Source of the DNA: Mangrovivirga halotolerans | GTDB taxonomy: Bacteria > Bacteroidota > Bacteroidia > Cytophagales > Cyclobacteriaceae | Direction of reading: 5' to 3' | Assembly (NCBI RefSeq): GCF_026241165.1 | Contig: NZ_JAPFQN010000010.1 | Span: forward strand, 173,960-237,959 | DNA length: 64,000 nt | Shown: piece by piece, positions 8,835 to 18,553 of the stretch | How positions within the stretch are numbered: the first letter of the stretch is position 1 | How the letters are laid out: every line of letters begins with the position of its first letter | Made by a program: the position numbers and the translations under genes | The notes under the pieces: model-generated | What the model saw: the letters and a program-made list of their open reading frames with translations, nothing else | Told to the model about the DNA's origin: nothing | The model's database searches: none

Positions 8835-9266
8835 TTATTTTTTAACGATTTGTATTGCACCACTTTTGATCAATGGTTCAAGAAGATTTGCTGCTCCACA
8901 ATGTTCTACTATCTTATTATTAATAACCTTATCAAGATTGATACCATAGATCATAATTTTTTCATTTGTGGGTTTAATATTCATCCACTCACCTTGATGA
9001 GTGCCATTCATAATATAATAGGTCGCTACCCAATTCCCCTCGCATATCTGTTTCTCAATCTTTAATTTCAAATCAGGGTAGGTTTCACGAACTCCTTCGA
9101 CATGCTTAATAGCCCCGCTAATTCCCAGAACATATCGTTGTCCATTATATTCTTCTGTATAATCTTGTGAAATAAATTCAGTGATATTCTGTATTTGGCC
9201 TGTATTAATGACATGTTCTATGTAATCCTGAACTAATTTCTTTTTTGAATTTGATTCTTCATTCAT
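8835..9266 (-). CDS. SnoaL-like ester cyclase/NTF2-fold protein
   Basis: 143 residues. The cone-shaped NTF2-like fold is suggested by an N-terminal helix pair (KKLVQDYIEHVINTGQ, ITEFISQDYTEEY), the GAIKHVEGVRETYPDLKLKIEKQICEGNWVATYYIMNGTHQGEW stretch read in two parts around residues 50-100, and the final strand MIYGINLDKVINNKIVEHCG. This is the pattern of SnoaL-type polyketide cyclase relatives annotated as ester cyclases, which are common single genes with unknown substrates. No signal peptide. Confidence 0.75.
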   Translation of the reverse strand: MNEESNSKKKLVQDYIEHVINTGQIQNITEFISQDYTEEYNGQRYVLGISGAIKHVEGVRETYPDLKLKIEKQICEGNWVATYYIMNGTHQGEWMNIKPTNEKIMIYGINLDKVINNKIVEHCGAANLLEPLIKSGAIQIVKK

Positions 9267-9270
9267 CTCT

Positions 9271-9444
9271 TTATTTATTGTTGTATGTTAATTTAGAATC
9301 CAAATCTGTGTGGGTAATGGTTTTTAAAGGGAATAAATATCCTGACATTCCATCATAGCTTATTTTATTAACCATTTGCTCAGGTTCTGATTCAGGAACT
9401 CTAGGATCATTTGAATTTTGTAATACAAATAAGCGTTTTATCAT
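9271..9444 (-). pseudogene. Fragment of an S9-family (prolyl oligopeptidase-like) peptidase
   Basis: A 57-codon minus-strand frame starts MIKRLFVLQNSNDPRVPESE and continues PEQMVNKISYDGMSGYLFPL. LQGxNDPRVPxxExxQMV is the conserved stretch around the catalytic Asp in the C-terminal hydrolase domain of S9 peptidases. Everything before this point, including the Ser nucleophile, is missing, and the tail that should carry the catalytic His ends after about 25 more residues. It is therefore a relic. It ends 5 bases before the start of the SnoaL-like gene. Confidence 0.6.
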
Positions 9445-9723
9445 TTTTTTAACATCCGTTGTATGTGAAATTGTTAATAGATAGAATGAGAAGAGCTTTC
9501 ATAGATTTAATTTTTTTTAGACTAGAAAACACAGTTAAATCGGTTATTAGCTACGGTTTTAATGAAGGGCCTTCAATAAATCTCACAGTTAATAAATTAT
9601 TAAAAATTTATATTAATTCAAATAGGAATAATATATACCATTTTGATAAATCTTGAAGTTTGAGGGAATCTGAGGCCTGTTTATTTTATACAGTTTTTAT
9701 TGAGTTTTAACCTAAATTGAGTT
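9445..9723. other. AT-rich intergenic region
   Basis: Very AT-rich DNA between the peptidase fragment and the end of the next gene. The open frame on the plus strand here is rich in Asn/Ile and has no coding look, so I do not call a gene. Confidence 0.45.
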
Positions 9724-10695
9724 TTAATTTTCGATTATTATTTTTCCATTGACCCAATCGGGTAAAAAGAAATTCATTCCGGTTTCTGATTCGATATCGA
9801 CTAGTTTATTTCTTAACTCAACACTTCTCAGACCAATTAACTGGCGAAGTTGATTGGTCTTTGCTAGGCTTATTCTTTTCGGAGAATTAAGAAAGCCATA
9901 TGAGGGAGCGGATCGATTTGATATTACAGCCTTATGCCAATCATCGATCAAAGCAAATTCATAGGGTGAGATGTTCCCTTTTTTAATTTCTTCTTGTAAT
10001 TTTGGTCTTATGAAATGATAAAGAGTGTCCTGTTTGACATATTCTTGAGTAATTGAATTGTGGTGGCTGGTAATTGTAGACATCCAGTAATTATTCCCAA
10101 TTAACCGCTCTCCGGGGTATCCATTTTTATCCAGGATTTTAATCAACATTTGCATTTGTTTTTCGCTATGGGGAGCAAACTTTCTGATCGCATATCGTTC
10201 TTGTGCTCCATCGCCAATTCTAAGTAATGCTCCAAATGCTTTAGCCTGGTCTTTCTTAAACATTTTGTGTGTAATCTCTCTTGTCGTTTGATCAATCCTT
10301 TCCAGGTATTTTTTGTGATGTTCCGGGTATGAATTTTCTAATGACTTCCAGATCACATCATCTTTAAGATCGGATAAGAAAGGATTTTTTTTAATTTCTT
10401 TCAGGGTCCATCCGGCTTCCATTCCTTTTCTAATATATTGCTCTAACCCGACTCTGTCGTTTAGAAAATAGGCTAACTGTGAAGAGATCTTATATTCTCT
10501 TAGAAATACAAAATCATAAGTTTGAAATAGATTGTTGTAGATTTCTAATGCTTCAGAAAATCTCCTATCACTAATCAGAGTTTCTGCAAGAATTGTCTGA
10601 TTATGATAGTAAGAATAATCTTGCTTTAGATTGCTTCCTGAAATTAAATGTAAAGAGAGAAAGATCGTTAAAATTGAATGAATGCCTGGTTTCAT
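9724..10695 (-). CDS. Secreted protein with C-terminal DUF6624-like region
   Basis: 323 residues with a weak signal sequence (MKPGIHSILTIFLSLHLISG). The middle (residues 35-100) reads as TPR-like helices (LISDRRFSEALEIYNNLFQ). The C-terminal half contains MLIKILDKNGYPGERLIG, TSHHNSITQEYVKQ, GNISPYEFALIDDWHKAV and FYGFLNS-like elements, which matches the DUF6624 layout (helix, GWP-type turn, conserved His pair, closing A-x-L-x-D). Function unknown. It stands alone. Confidence 0.6.
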   Translation of the reverse strand: MKPGIHSILTIFLSLHLISGSNLKQDYSYYHNQTILAETLISDRRFSEALEIYNNLFQTYDFVFLREYKISSQLAYFLNDRVGLEQYIRKGMEAGWTLKEIKKNPFLSDLKDDVIWKSLENSYPEHHKKYLERIDQTTREITHKMFKKDQAKAFGALLRIGDGAQERYAIRKFAPHSEKQMQMLIKILDKNGYPGERLIGNNYWMSTITSHHNSITQEYVKQDTLYHFIRPKLQEEIKKGNISPYEFALIDDWHKAVISNRSAPSYGFLNSPKRISLAKTNQLRQLIGLRSVELRNKLVDIESETGMNFFLPDWVNGKIIIEN

Positions 10696-10842
10696 TAATT
10701 TGATTAATTAAAATTTCAACACAATGTAAATAGTTCAAATCTTAATGCTCTGTTTAAAGCAGGTAAAAATTGTTAAAGGGTATTAATGAAAGTAAAGAGG
10801 GGGGATATTAATTACCATCTTATTGGTGAAAAGTCTGGATTT

Positions 10843-11253
10843 TTACGGTTTTATACCATTTCTTTCAGTAACATACAATTTAAATTCGTCTGTGTTTTTA
10901 AATGTTTTTCCGGGAAGACCCTGTTCGTAAAACTGAACTTCACAACAATGTAATCCACTGCAAAATTGTCTTTCGCCATTTGGGTATTCATAAATAGTGC
11001 CGCCAATATCAGAGGTTAAATGATGAGTTACAAACCAGAATTTTATCTGTTCACCATTTTGAAGATGAATCAGTCCATACTGAATATTCTCTTGTAAATC
11101 AGCACTGATGCTATCGTTTCCCATTTTCAACCGGGTAAAATCGAATTCTTCATTTTCGACCTTTGCAATAAGTATTCGCTCCGATTCAGATGTGCAGGAA
11201 CTAAAAAATCCTAATAAGCACACAACTAATATGTATAGGTATTTTGATTTCAT
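10843..11253 (-). CDS. Small lipoprotein of unknown function
   Basis: 136 residues from MKSKYLYILVVCLLG; the 12 codons upstream of this start are not signal-like. The hydrophobic stretch ends at the lipobox GFFSSC, so the mature protein would begin with an acylated Cys and sit on the outer or inner membrane. The remainder is beta-rich and contains CSGLHCCEVQFYEQG, an unusual Cys cluster. I do not recognise the family. Confidence 0.6.
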   Translation of the reverse strand: MKSKYLYILVVCLLGFFSSCTSESERILIAKVENEEFDFTRLKMGNDSISADLQENIQYGLIHLQNGEQIKFWFVTHHLTSDIGGTIYEYPNGERQFCSGLHCCEVQFYEQGLPGKTFKNTDEFKLYVTERNGIKP

Positions 11254-11365
11254 TTTAAGTGTTATCAATTCAATTTTAAATCTTTTCAATTAATAATACT
11301 TGATTTTAACTAAATAATGCCGGAAAAATTAAAGAGGAGAGGAGTATAGAAGCCACGATAAAGTT

Positions 11366-12577
11366 TTATGGTGTGATATACCCTTTTTCCAATAAGTATT
11401 CTTTCCTGATATTTTGCTCCATTTTATCAATGACAGAAGCCATTATTTTGCCGGATTTTTCAGGTTCTGTATCTTTTGAAAGTTCAGCTTTCACCAAAGA
11501 AAAATATATGTGCCCTGATGGTATTACATTTTCAATTTGACCCATTAGTTCTAATGCTTCTTCTTTTCTCTGTGCTTTATACAAACTATAACAAAGATTC
11601 AATTTTATAATCTGGGAGTTATGATGCTCAATGAGTAATTTGTAAAGTTTGACAATTTCCTGCCAGTGTTCGTTATCATAAGACTGAGCTGTCATATATT
11701 TAGCAGCTATTAAAGCCTCAATATAGAAACGGTTTAATTTTTCAGGCTTCTGTAAATAGCTGAATCCTAATTCTATAAGTCTTTTATCCCATTTAGCCTG
11801 ATTCTGTTCTAAAAAAGAAACAAGTTTTCCATTAATGACTTTTGCAGGTATTCTTGCAATGTGGAAACAGAAAAGAGCAAGCAGGCTTCTTGTAGTTGCC
11901 TGTTGGTGTTCTCGAAGTAATAATTTGGTAAGAGCTAAAGCTTCCAGACACAGGTCTTCATTTATAATGGATTTGATTTTATCATCGAAAGAGTCGAAAC
12001 CTATATTAAAGACAGCATATAAGATTTCTTCAACGGTGTCAATTTCGTTTTTTCCTGCCTGGTTAGTGATTGAATGTAGTTGTTTGTTCTCGAATTCAAT
12101 TTGCAGGTTTTTCTTAGCTCTATTAATACTTTTGTATATCGCATCCTGACTTAGTAAAGTGTTTTCACTAATCTCACGGATGTTAAGACCAAAAACATTT
12201 TTTAAAATGAATATTATTTTTGCTTGCGAAGAAGCTGTTTTTGAAGCAGAAAGAAACAAAATGGTTTGAAGTCTTAAATCATTTTCTTCTGTTATATTTT
12301 CTTCCTCTTCATTTAAAAGAATTCCTGAACTTGACTTGTTTCTTCTTTTAATCTGATTTATGACATCATTTTTAGCTACTATGAAAAGCCAATTCTCTTG
12401 TTTATCAGGGATCTTGTTTGTCTGCCAGGTCTTTAAAGCCTTATAGAAGGAATTTTGAATGGCATCTTCAATCTCGTTGACATAGTTCACGCCAAACTTG
12501 CTGATAAGGGCAGAGAACAGCTTTCCATATAGTGCCCTGTAGTTGGATTCAATTGATGAATTAACTTTCTTGTTCAT
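11366..12577 (-). CDS. ECF42-type RNA polymerase sigma factor
   Basis: 403 residues, far longer than a simple ECF factor. Sigma region 2 occupies residues 8-80 (ALYGKLFSALISKFG, AIQNSFYKALKTW, NWLFIVAKNDVINQIKRR). Region 4 is near residues 105-160 (IIFILKNVFGLNIREISENT, SQDAIYKSINRAKKNL). The remaining 240 residues form a helical DUF6596/TPR-like tail (IGFDSFDDKIKSIINEDLCLEALALTKLL). That tail defines the ECF42 group, which is encoded next to YCII/DGPF proteins and lacks a classical anti-sigma factor. Its start overlaps the end of the YCII gene by 17 bases, consistent with coupled translation. Target genes are unknown. Confidence 0.88.
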   Translation of the reverse strand: MNKKVNSSIESNYRALYGKLFSALISKFGVNYVNEIEDAIQNSFYKALKTWQTNKIPDKQENWLFIVAKNDVINQIKRRNKSSSGILLNEEEENITEENDLRLQTILFLSASKTASSQAKIIFILKNVFGLNIREISENTLLSQDAIYKSINRAKKNLQIEFENKQLHSITNQAGKNEIDTVEEILYAVFNIGFDSFDDKIKSIINEDLCLEALALTKLLLREHQQATTRSLLALFCFHIARIPAKVINGKLVSFLEQNQAKWDKRLIELGFSYLQKPEKLNRFYIEALIAAKYMTAQSYDNEHWQEIVKLYKLLIEHHNSQIIKLNLCYSLYKAQRKEEALELMGQIENVIPSGHIYFSLVKAELSKDTEPEKSGKIMASVIDKMEQNIRKEYLLEKGYITP

Positions 12578-12923
12578 AATCTTCCATATCCATAATTGGA
12601 CGAATTTCGGTCGTTCCTCCCCAGAGGTGACAAGGACATTCTTTGGCTATTTCAACTACAGTATTCAGATCATCTGCCTGTAGAAGGTAATAGCCTCCAA
12701 TCAGTTCTTTGGATTCTAAATACGGACCATCTTTGATAACACATTCTTTTCCGGTGATGAGTACGCCATTCTCATTCAAACCATCTCCGGAAATTAAATG
12801 TTCTGTTTCAGCAAGTTTAGTGGCCCAGGCCATATGAGCATTTGTTAATTCTTCCATTTCCCTTGGTGACAAGTCACTCATTTTTTGAATATCTTCGTGC
12901 AGTAGTAATAAGAATTTTTTCAT
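12561..12923 (-). CDS. YCII (DGPF) domain protein, partner of the ECF42 sigma factor
   Basis: 120 residues, the full domain length. It shows MKKFLLLLHED at strand one, GVLITGKECVIKDGPYLESKELIGGYYLLQADD with the DGPY variant of the DGPF motif around residues 65-70, and PCHLWGGTTEIRPI at the end. YCII proteins are ferredoxin-like dimers with a conserved His/Asp pair. Families next to ECF42 factors are presumed to be their regulated or modulating partners, but the chemistry is unproven. First gene of a two-gene operon with 11366-12577. Confidence 0.88.
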   Translation of the reverse strand: MKKFLLLLHEDIQKMSDLSPREMEELTNAHMAWATKLAETEHLISGDGLNENGVLITGKECVIKDGPYLESKELIGGYYLLQADDLNTVVEIAKECPCHLWGGTTEIRPIMDMEDYEQES

Positions 12924-13046
12924 TGTGTCTAGTTTGTTATTTAATTAAAGACATTAGCCATTATTGATTTTGGACATTATTTCATTTTTTTATTTTGAAC
13001 TACTGCAATTGTGTTGTCCACTTCGAAACATACATCCGACCAATTC

Positions 13047-15044
13047 CTAATTAAAGTGCTTTACCCCAATAGATTTATACATCTTTTCAGGGTTATAGAT
13101 TTTTCCATCTTTAATGGTAAGTACAACTCGTCTTATATCGCTTATATTTTCTAGCGGATTGCCCTCCACAAGTATTAGATCTGCCAGCTTGCCTTCTTCA
13201 ATTGAACCTAATTGATCACCATATCCAGTTACTTCAGCTGATCTGATCGTAGCCATTTTGAGTACTTCTGATTCTGGAATACCAGCCCTGACGTAGTTTT
13301 CCAGTTCTTTATGTAACGCAAAACCAGACATCGCATCCGTTCCCGGAACAATAGTTACTCCTCCATCATAAAGAGCTTTGATCATTTCTAATAACTTATC
13401 GTAGGATTGTTTGTATTGCAACTCTTTCTCTTCAGGTATCGGTAGTCCTCCGGAATAAAATCCTCTTCTAATCTGTATAGGTAATCGATCAAGTATCTCT
13501 ACAAATTGTGGATTAGGCTCTCCGACTTTACTAGTCAGCATTCTTTCAAAAATTCCAACTGTCGGATCAACTACGATATTTTTTGTTTTGAGTAGAGATA
13601 TGAATGATTGAAATTCTTCACCCTCGGTATCAATCGTATGCGCCAGTTCCCCAATCATAGAAAACCGGAGTGGAGTTCTGGTATCAATTGTATCTGGCAT
13701 GAAATTAAGCGCAATCATATTTATGTGCTGGATTTCATTGTACCCGTCTAAAACAGCCTGTTCTGCATGCATATAGGCTGGAATGTGTCCTGAAACTCGC
13801 AAACCTAATTCATGTGCTCTGTCTGCAAGAGGCTTTACCCATGTCGGATCTATTGAACTATAGAGTTTGATTTGATGATAGTTATTTTCTTTATAGTAAT
13901 CAATTGCTTCGAGTCCTTCTTCCAGTGAACTGACTATTTTACCACTCGGTCCTGCATATGGTCCTGCCTGATCTATAAAGCCACTCATTATCAGGATCCT
14001 TGGGCCTAAGACGGTGTTTTGATTAAAATCATTTTTTACTTCGGGTAATTCGAAAGAATTGGCAAGATCTCGAACTGATGTGACACCAGCTGCCAGGTTC
14101 AGAATTCCCTCAGACCGATCCAGATGAGTATGCATGTCAAAAAGCCCGGGCATTAAGGTGTGATTGGCACCTTCAATGATTTGAGATACTTCAGGTAGTT
14201 CCTGAGAACCATCCAGAATTTGTTCAATTTTATTCCCATTAAAAATGATATGCTGATCCTTTATTATTTCTCCTGTATTTGAATCGAAAATATTGGTGTG
14301 TGTAATTGCTACTCTTCCATTGGGAGTTTGTGTGTTTTCCTGTGCCGTTTTCAGATAGTACTCTTTCTCCTTTTTTGTTTGCAGATTATAGAGTTGGGGA
14401 GAAAGAGATTCATATCCGTTTCGGATCATCGAAAGCCAGGAAGATGGTGCTGCAAAAAGTCGATTGTCAGTATCAAACCAGAGATAATATGGAGAGAATG
14501 AAAACCCGGTTACTTCTATCAACTGAAGGTTAAGCGTATCATTAATTGTTATTTTTTCAATATCAGATATTGTTACCTTCCCACTAGGATACAGATCTAT
14601 AGTTTTTTTAGAATTATTCAACATATTTCTAATTAGCAATTCCGTATTTCCAAATGTGCTGTTTACTCCAACATAATATGCAGGCTGGTCAATTTCCTTA
14701 TTTTCATTTTCAGATCTGCTTTGCCATTTAGCGACTTTCCCATTAGATGAGAATACCTCACTCACGGTATCTTTCAAATAATTATGACCTAGAATCTGAA
14801 TTGATCGAGGAAATCCATTTTCATCTAATAGGATTGTTTCTTCCAGATAAGGCCCTCTACCGCGATCGGTATATTCAAAAATGAATTGGTATGAGCCATC
14901 TGTTAATTGGGAACTCGTTAGATATCCGGCTTTTTTCTCTCCAAAATACAAGCTGTAATCAATAGTCTTAAAATTATTTGGTTCTTTTTTTGAACATGAA
15001 ATTATGACTATTAGGGTAAGAAGCGTAGTAATAAGGTGTTTCAT
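13047..15044 (-). CDS. Amidohydrolase-family lipoprotein with extra N-terminal domain
   Basis: 665 residues. The signal MKHLITTLLTLIVIISCSK ends in a lipobox, so the enzyme is membrane-anchored outside the cytoplasm. Residues 25-240 form a beta-rich region of unknown type. Residues 250-655 are a metal-dependent amidohydrolase: LMPGLFDMHTHLDR holds the HxH metal pair, a later region has SGHIPAYMHAEQA and EIQHINMIAL with further His ligands, and VPGTDAMSG carries the catalytic Asp. The tail ADLILVEGNPLENI is typical of imidazolonepropionase-like dipeptidases. Substrate unknown. The gene is single, with about 120 bases downstream to the YCII gene. Confidence 0.85.
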   Translation of the reverse strand: MKHLITTLLTLIVIISCSKKEPNNFKTIDYSLYFGEKKAGYLTSSQLTDGSYQFIFEYTDRGRGPYLEETILLDENGFPRSIQILGHNYLKDTVSEVFSSNGKVAKWQSRSENENKEIDQPAYYVGVNSTFGNTELLIRNMLNNSKKTIDLYPSGKVTISDIEKITINDTLNLQLIEVTGFSFSPYYLWFDTDNRLFAAPSSWLSMIRNGYESLSPQLYNLQTKKEKEYYLKTAQENTQTPNGRVAITHTNIFDSNTGEIIKDQHIIFNGNKIEQILDGSQELPEVSQIIEGANHTLMPGLFDMHTHLDRSEGILNLAAGVTSVRDLANSFELPEVKNDFNQNTVLGPRILIMSGFIDQAGPYAGPSGKIVSSLEEGLEAIDYYKENNYHQIKLYSSIDPTWVKPLADRAHELGLRVSGHIPAYMHAEQAVLDGYNEIQHINMIALNFMPDTIDTRTPLRFSMIGELAHTIDTEGEEFQSFISLLKTKNIVVDPTVGIFERMLTSKVGEPNPQFVEILDRLPIQIRRGFYSGGLPIPEEKELQYKQSYDKLLEMIKALYDGGVTIVPGTDAMSGFALHKELENYVRAGIPESEVLKMATIRSAEVTGYGDQLGSIEEGKLADLILVEGNPLENISDIRRVVLTIKDGKIYNPEKMYKSIGVKHFN

Positions 15045-15665
15045 AGGAGGTTGGTAATTAAGTAAATAGGAGGAATAAGTGTGTGATCCTACTGCTCTTT
15101 ATTCATAAATGGTTTCGGTGATTAATAATTAACAGTTTTATGACGATTTCACACTTGTCAGGGTAATTACATGACAAATCAAAAACTGTTCGAACTAAAA
15201 TAGAAGTTTTCCCGGCTAAATCAAATGCTTTCTTTTAATAATACAGTTTTCAGAGGCGGTAAAGTAGATTGCAATCAACAATAAATTTTGAAAACAATTG
15301 ATTAAGAGTAGTGGTGAAATATTTTTTGCCAGAAATTAGCCCGCATTAATGGGAGCCTATTCGTATTTGCCTGATATCAAATAGTTTTCAAATAAAAGAA
15401 TTATTTGACACTCGTTCTATTATAACTTTTGATACAAGTGCCTGGTAACAAGCACTTGTTTCAAATTGTTCATAATTGTTATTGTCTGTTTGCAATCAGA
15501 TGGAAGACAAGATGTCAATTTTATTGCAATAACATGTTACTGCTTGACATATGAAATTTACACACTAAATCAATCTTTATGTTTTGCAATCTGAACTATA
15601 AAGATTATCAGCAAGTAAATTGGGACTGTAATAAAGAATGTTTAATTAAGCCTCAATTACAGCAT
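15045..15665. other. Long intergenic region without a gene
   Basis: About 620 bases upstream of the amidohydrolase and downstream of the sensor-like gene. No conserved reading frame or strong palindrome was found on either strand. Confidence 0.45.
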
Positions 15666-17273
15666 TTACTTTTGAGCCAGCTTTTCCTCAAGAATTGCAA
15701 TTTTATCCAGCAATTCTTTTTTCTGTCGTTCTAGTTCTTCCTGTGTAGCCTGTAGCTCTTCCATATTTTGTCGCATTTCCTCTTCCTGCGATCGCATTAT
15801 TTCTTCATTTTCCTTGCTTGCTTGCAGCAGTTTTTTAGTTAAAACATTTGTTTTGCTCGAGGCTACTTCTGAGCCTAATGTTAAAGAAATCCGTTCTAAA
15901 AATTCTATGTGGTGCTCTTCATAGAGTTCAAAAGAGGCCATCTCAAGAGCTCCCAATTTTTTTTCATCAGTTTTTATGGGTACAATAATCAAATTTCTTG
16001 GCAGTGCCTCACCAAGACCAGAGGTGATATTAATATAATTGTCAGGGATATCTTTATATAAAGCTATTTCACCTTCTCTGAATGCCTCCCCAATTAACCC
16101 AACACCTATTGGTATCCGCTGATTTTCAAACTTTTGTTTGTCATACGCATACAGGCTTGTTAATTCTAAAAAATCTTCGTCTTCGGTATCATTTAAAATA
16201 TAAAGTCCTCCCTGATTGGAATTAGTATATTTTACTAAGAAGGAAATTACTTTTTTTGAAAGTGTATCAAAGTCTTCTTTATATTCCCGAACCAGGTCGG
16301 AAAAATTTGCAACACCCTCGGTTATCCATTGACGTTTTTCTTCCGCTTTTTTTACTTCAATGAGTTGGTCTCTCATTTGGAGAAGCTGACCTGCTATAGT
16401 GCCGGAGTTTTCAGCACGAGCCTGTTCGTCCATGCCTTCCCATTTTACATCAAGATTACCTTTGGTGATATTCTGAATAAATGAAGAAGCCTTTTTTAGA
16501 TTAGCTACGATCTTTTCTATTATTAATCCCTGTTTAAGAATGTTTTTACTGCTTTTAGAGGTGCCATTTTCTTTATAGATATAGCGTTGATTACTTTCTT
16601 TAAGATTCTTAAACAATTTCAAAATCCTTCTTTCCTGACGAATTATTCTTATCAGAGCGATAATTAAAACTGGTATACCCAAGGCAACAGTAAAAATCTG
16701 TGATGCCGTAGTATACCCTTTGATACGATTGTAGCGTGCGGTTGCTTCAACATTCATATTGGTAATATACCCCTCAATACTTTCAATAATTGGACGGGAA
16801 GAAGTGTATAGCTCGAAGCCCGGATCTGATTCAAATAACCTGACAGCCTCTTCATATTGTTCACTTTTGACATAATTGATGCCACGGGTTATTAAGCCGG
16901 CATATCTTTCGGTCTGTTCCTTAAGGGTTTCAACCTGATCCATATGTGGATAATCAAGTTCCTGAAGTTTATTTTCCAGAGAAATGAAATTGTCTTCATA
17001 TTGCTCCATAGCAATATCGTAAGGCTCAGCGAAGTTTTCTTTTTTCATCATATAAATACCCCTTAAGCCTAAATCCATGAGGTTGATGAAAAGGGTACTG
17101 GCATCAAGCATTTCATTAACCTCGCGGTATGCCTGTTCAGTTTCATGTTTCTTCTTTAAGGCCTGTTCACCGTAAAAAGTCATTAAAGCGTTCTGGACAA
17201 TCAAAAGAGCCACAATTACTATACTTACTGTGAAAGCATATCGAATAAAAAATATCCTTATTGATTTAAACAT
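15666..17273 (-). CDS. Membrane sensor protein with 4-helix-bundle input and GAF domain
   Basis: 535 residues. A first transmembrane helix (residues 10-33) leads into a periplasmic helical region of about 150 residues (HETEQAYREVNEMLDASTLF to ATARYNRIKGYTT), like the 4HB chemoreceptor input domain. A second membrane helix follows near residue 195, then a HAMP-like stretch (FIQNITKGNLDVKW) near residue 270 and a GAF domain at about residues 320-475 (LYILNDTEDEDFLELTSLYAYD, IPIGVGLIGEAF). It ends in a coiled coil rich in Glu/Gln/Lys. No kinase or cyclase domain follows, so the signal output must pass to a partner not seen nearby. Confidence 0.8.
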   Translation of the reverse strand: MFKSIRIFFIRYAFTVSIVIVALLIVQNALMTFYGEQALKKKHETEQAYREVNEMLDASTLFINLMDLGLRGIYMMKKENFAEPYDIAMEQYEDNFISLENKLQELDYPHMDQVETLKEQTERYAGLITRGINYVKSEQYEEAVRLFESDPGFELYTSSRPIIESIEGYITNMNVEATARYNRIKGYTTASQIFTVALGIPVLIIALIRIIRQERRILKLFKNLKESNQRYIYKENGTSKSSKNILKQGLIIEKIVANLKKASSFIQNITKGNLDVKWEGMDEQARAENSGTIAGQLLQMRDQLIEVKKAEEKRQWITEGVANFSDLVREYKEDFDTLSKKVISFLVKYTNSNQGGLYILNDTEDEDFLELTSLYAYDKQKFENQRIPIGVGLIGEAFREGEIALYKDIPDNYINITSGLGEALPRNLIIVPIKTDEKKLGALEMASFELYEEHHIEFLERISLTLGSEVASSKTNVLTKKLLQASKENEEIMRSQEEEMRQNMEELQATQEELERQKKELLDKIAILEEKLAQK

Positions 17274-17587
17274 CGAATTATACTTGTGGTTAAGGTATTT
17301 ATAATTTTAAAAATATGACAATTTAGCGAATAATCTGAAAGTTCATAGATTATGCTCAGTGAAAAGTTTGGTGCTGTAATAAAATTCCCCAACTTCCTGA
17401 ATTTTCTATCTTCAAATACAATCAGGGAGGATTGCTTAAAAATATTTATTTCCTGCCAGTTTTAATACTGATTATTTAACTAAGATATAATTCCTAAAAA
17501 GTTGAGTGATAAAAAATATTTGAATAATTCATCGAGATTGATGTCCGGGCCTGTAGGTAGAAAATGATTGAGCTATGGAAGAAGATT
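17274..17587. other. Intergenic region
   Basis: About 310 AT-rich bases between the sensor gene and the quinone-oxidoreductase-like gene. No structure stands out. Confidence 0.4.
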
Positions 17588-18553
17588 TTATATTTCGACT
17601 ACAATCTTTCCTTTATGTTTCCCCTCACCTAATAATTGAATCAAATCCGGGATTTCATCAAATTGATATGGCCCGTCAATTACAGGCTTTATTTTCCCCT
17701 CTTCCACTAGCCTGGAAATCTGGTCTAATCCTTTATTTGGTATTAGGCTAAGAACACTTAATTGTTTGTCTGAAAATATGGAAATGATTGATCCAAACAA
17801 TTGTATTTCAAATAGTCTGTTTAACATTCCACCAACAGTAATGTAACTGCCATTTTTATTTAGAGAACGCGCATATTTAAATGCAGATCTATTCGATTTT
17901 GTATCAAGTATATAATCATATTTTTTTCCGGTTTTGGTGAAATCAACTTTCTTGTAATCTATTACGTGATCAAAGCCCACTGATTTCATCATGTCGAGTT
18001 TTTCTCCGGTATCTACTCCTGTTACTTCTACTTCAAATTGCTTTAACATTTGGATTGCTAAAGTCCCAACTCCTCCTCCGGCTCCATTTATCAAAATTTT
18101 CTGACCAGCCCTTAGCTTACCTTTATTCATAATTCCCTGATAGGCAAGTAAACCTGCATGTGGAATCGCTGCGGATTCATTAAAGCTTAGATTAACAGGT
18201 TTTTTTGTGATAGATTTTTCCGGGATACAAACGTATTGAGCGAATCCTCCAAAACCACTGTCCGAAAGGTCACAGTATACTTCATCACCAATGCTAAAGG
18301 AACGTACTTTATTGCCGATAGATTCGATTTTCCCGGCAATGTCCACACCAGGAATTTTTATTTTTGGATTTCGTAAGCCGTATAAAAGGCGAATAATAAA
18401 TGGTTTGCCTCTGACTAGGCCCCAATCCCAATCATTTATGGATGCTGAATGAATTCTAACCAGTACTTCGCTGTCTTTTGGATTGGGAACTGAAACTTCC
18501 TCTATCTTTAGATTATTCGGTAAGCCATACTTTTTTAATATAATCGCTTTCAT
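17588..18553 (-). CDS. NAD(P)-dependent zinc-free MDR oxidoreductase (quinone reductase-like)
   Basis: 321 residues. The N-terminal GroES-like domain (KAIILKKYGLPNNLKIEEVSVP; VHSASINDWDW variant at the usual position) lacks the structural zinc cysteines. The Rossmann motif is ILINGAGGGVGTLAIQM near residues 148-160, with VTGVDTGEKLDMMKSVGFDHVIDY after it. The C-terminal GKHKGKIVVEI is the standard MDR end. Such enzymes reduce quinones or enones with NAD(P)H. The lack of zinc ligands sets it apart from the second dehydrogenase at 28795-29811. Single gene. Confidence 0.85.
   Translation of the reverse strand: MKAIILKKYGLPNNLKIEEVSVPNPKDSEVLVRIHSASINDWDWGLVRGKPFIIRLLYGLRNPKIKIPGVDIAGKIESIGNKVRSFSIGDEVYCDLSDSGFGGFAQYVCIPEKSITKKPVNLSFNESAAIPHAGLLAYQGIMNKGKLRAGQKILINGAGGGVGTLAIQMLKQFEVEVTGVDTGEKLDMMKSVGFDHVIDYKKVDFTKTGKKYDYILDTKSNRSAFKYARSLNKNGSYITVGGMLNRLFEIQLFGSIISIFSDKQLSVLSLIPNKGLDQISRLVEEGKIKPVIDGPYQFDEIPDLIQLLGEGKHKGKIVVEI

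Noticed and set aside
9459..9656. Plus-strand open frame of 65 codons
   Set aside because: Asn/Ile-rich low-complexity translation of AT-rich DNA, with no family look.
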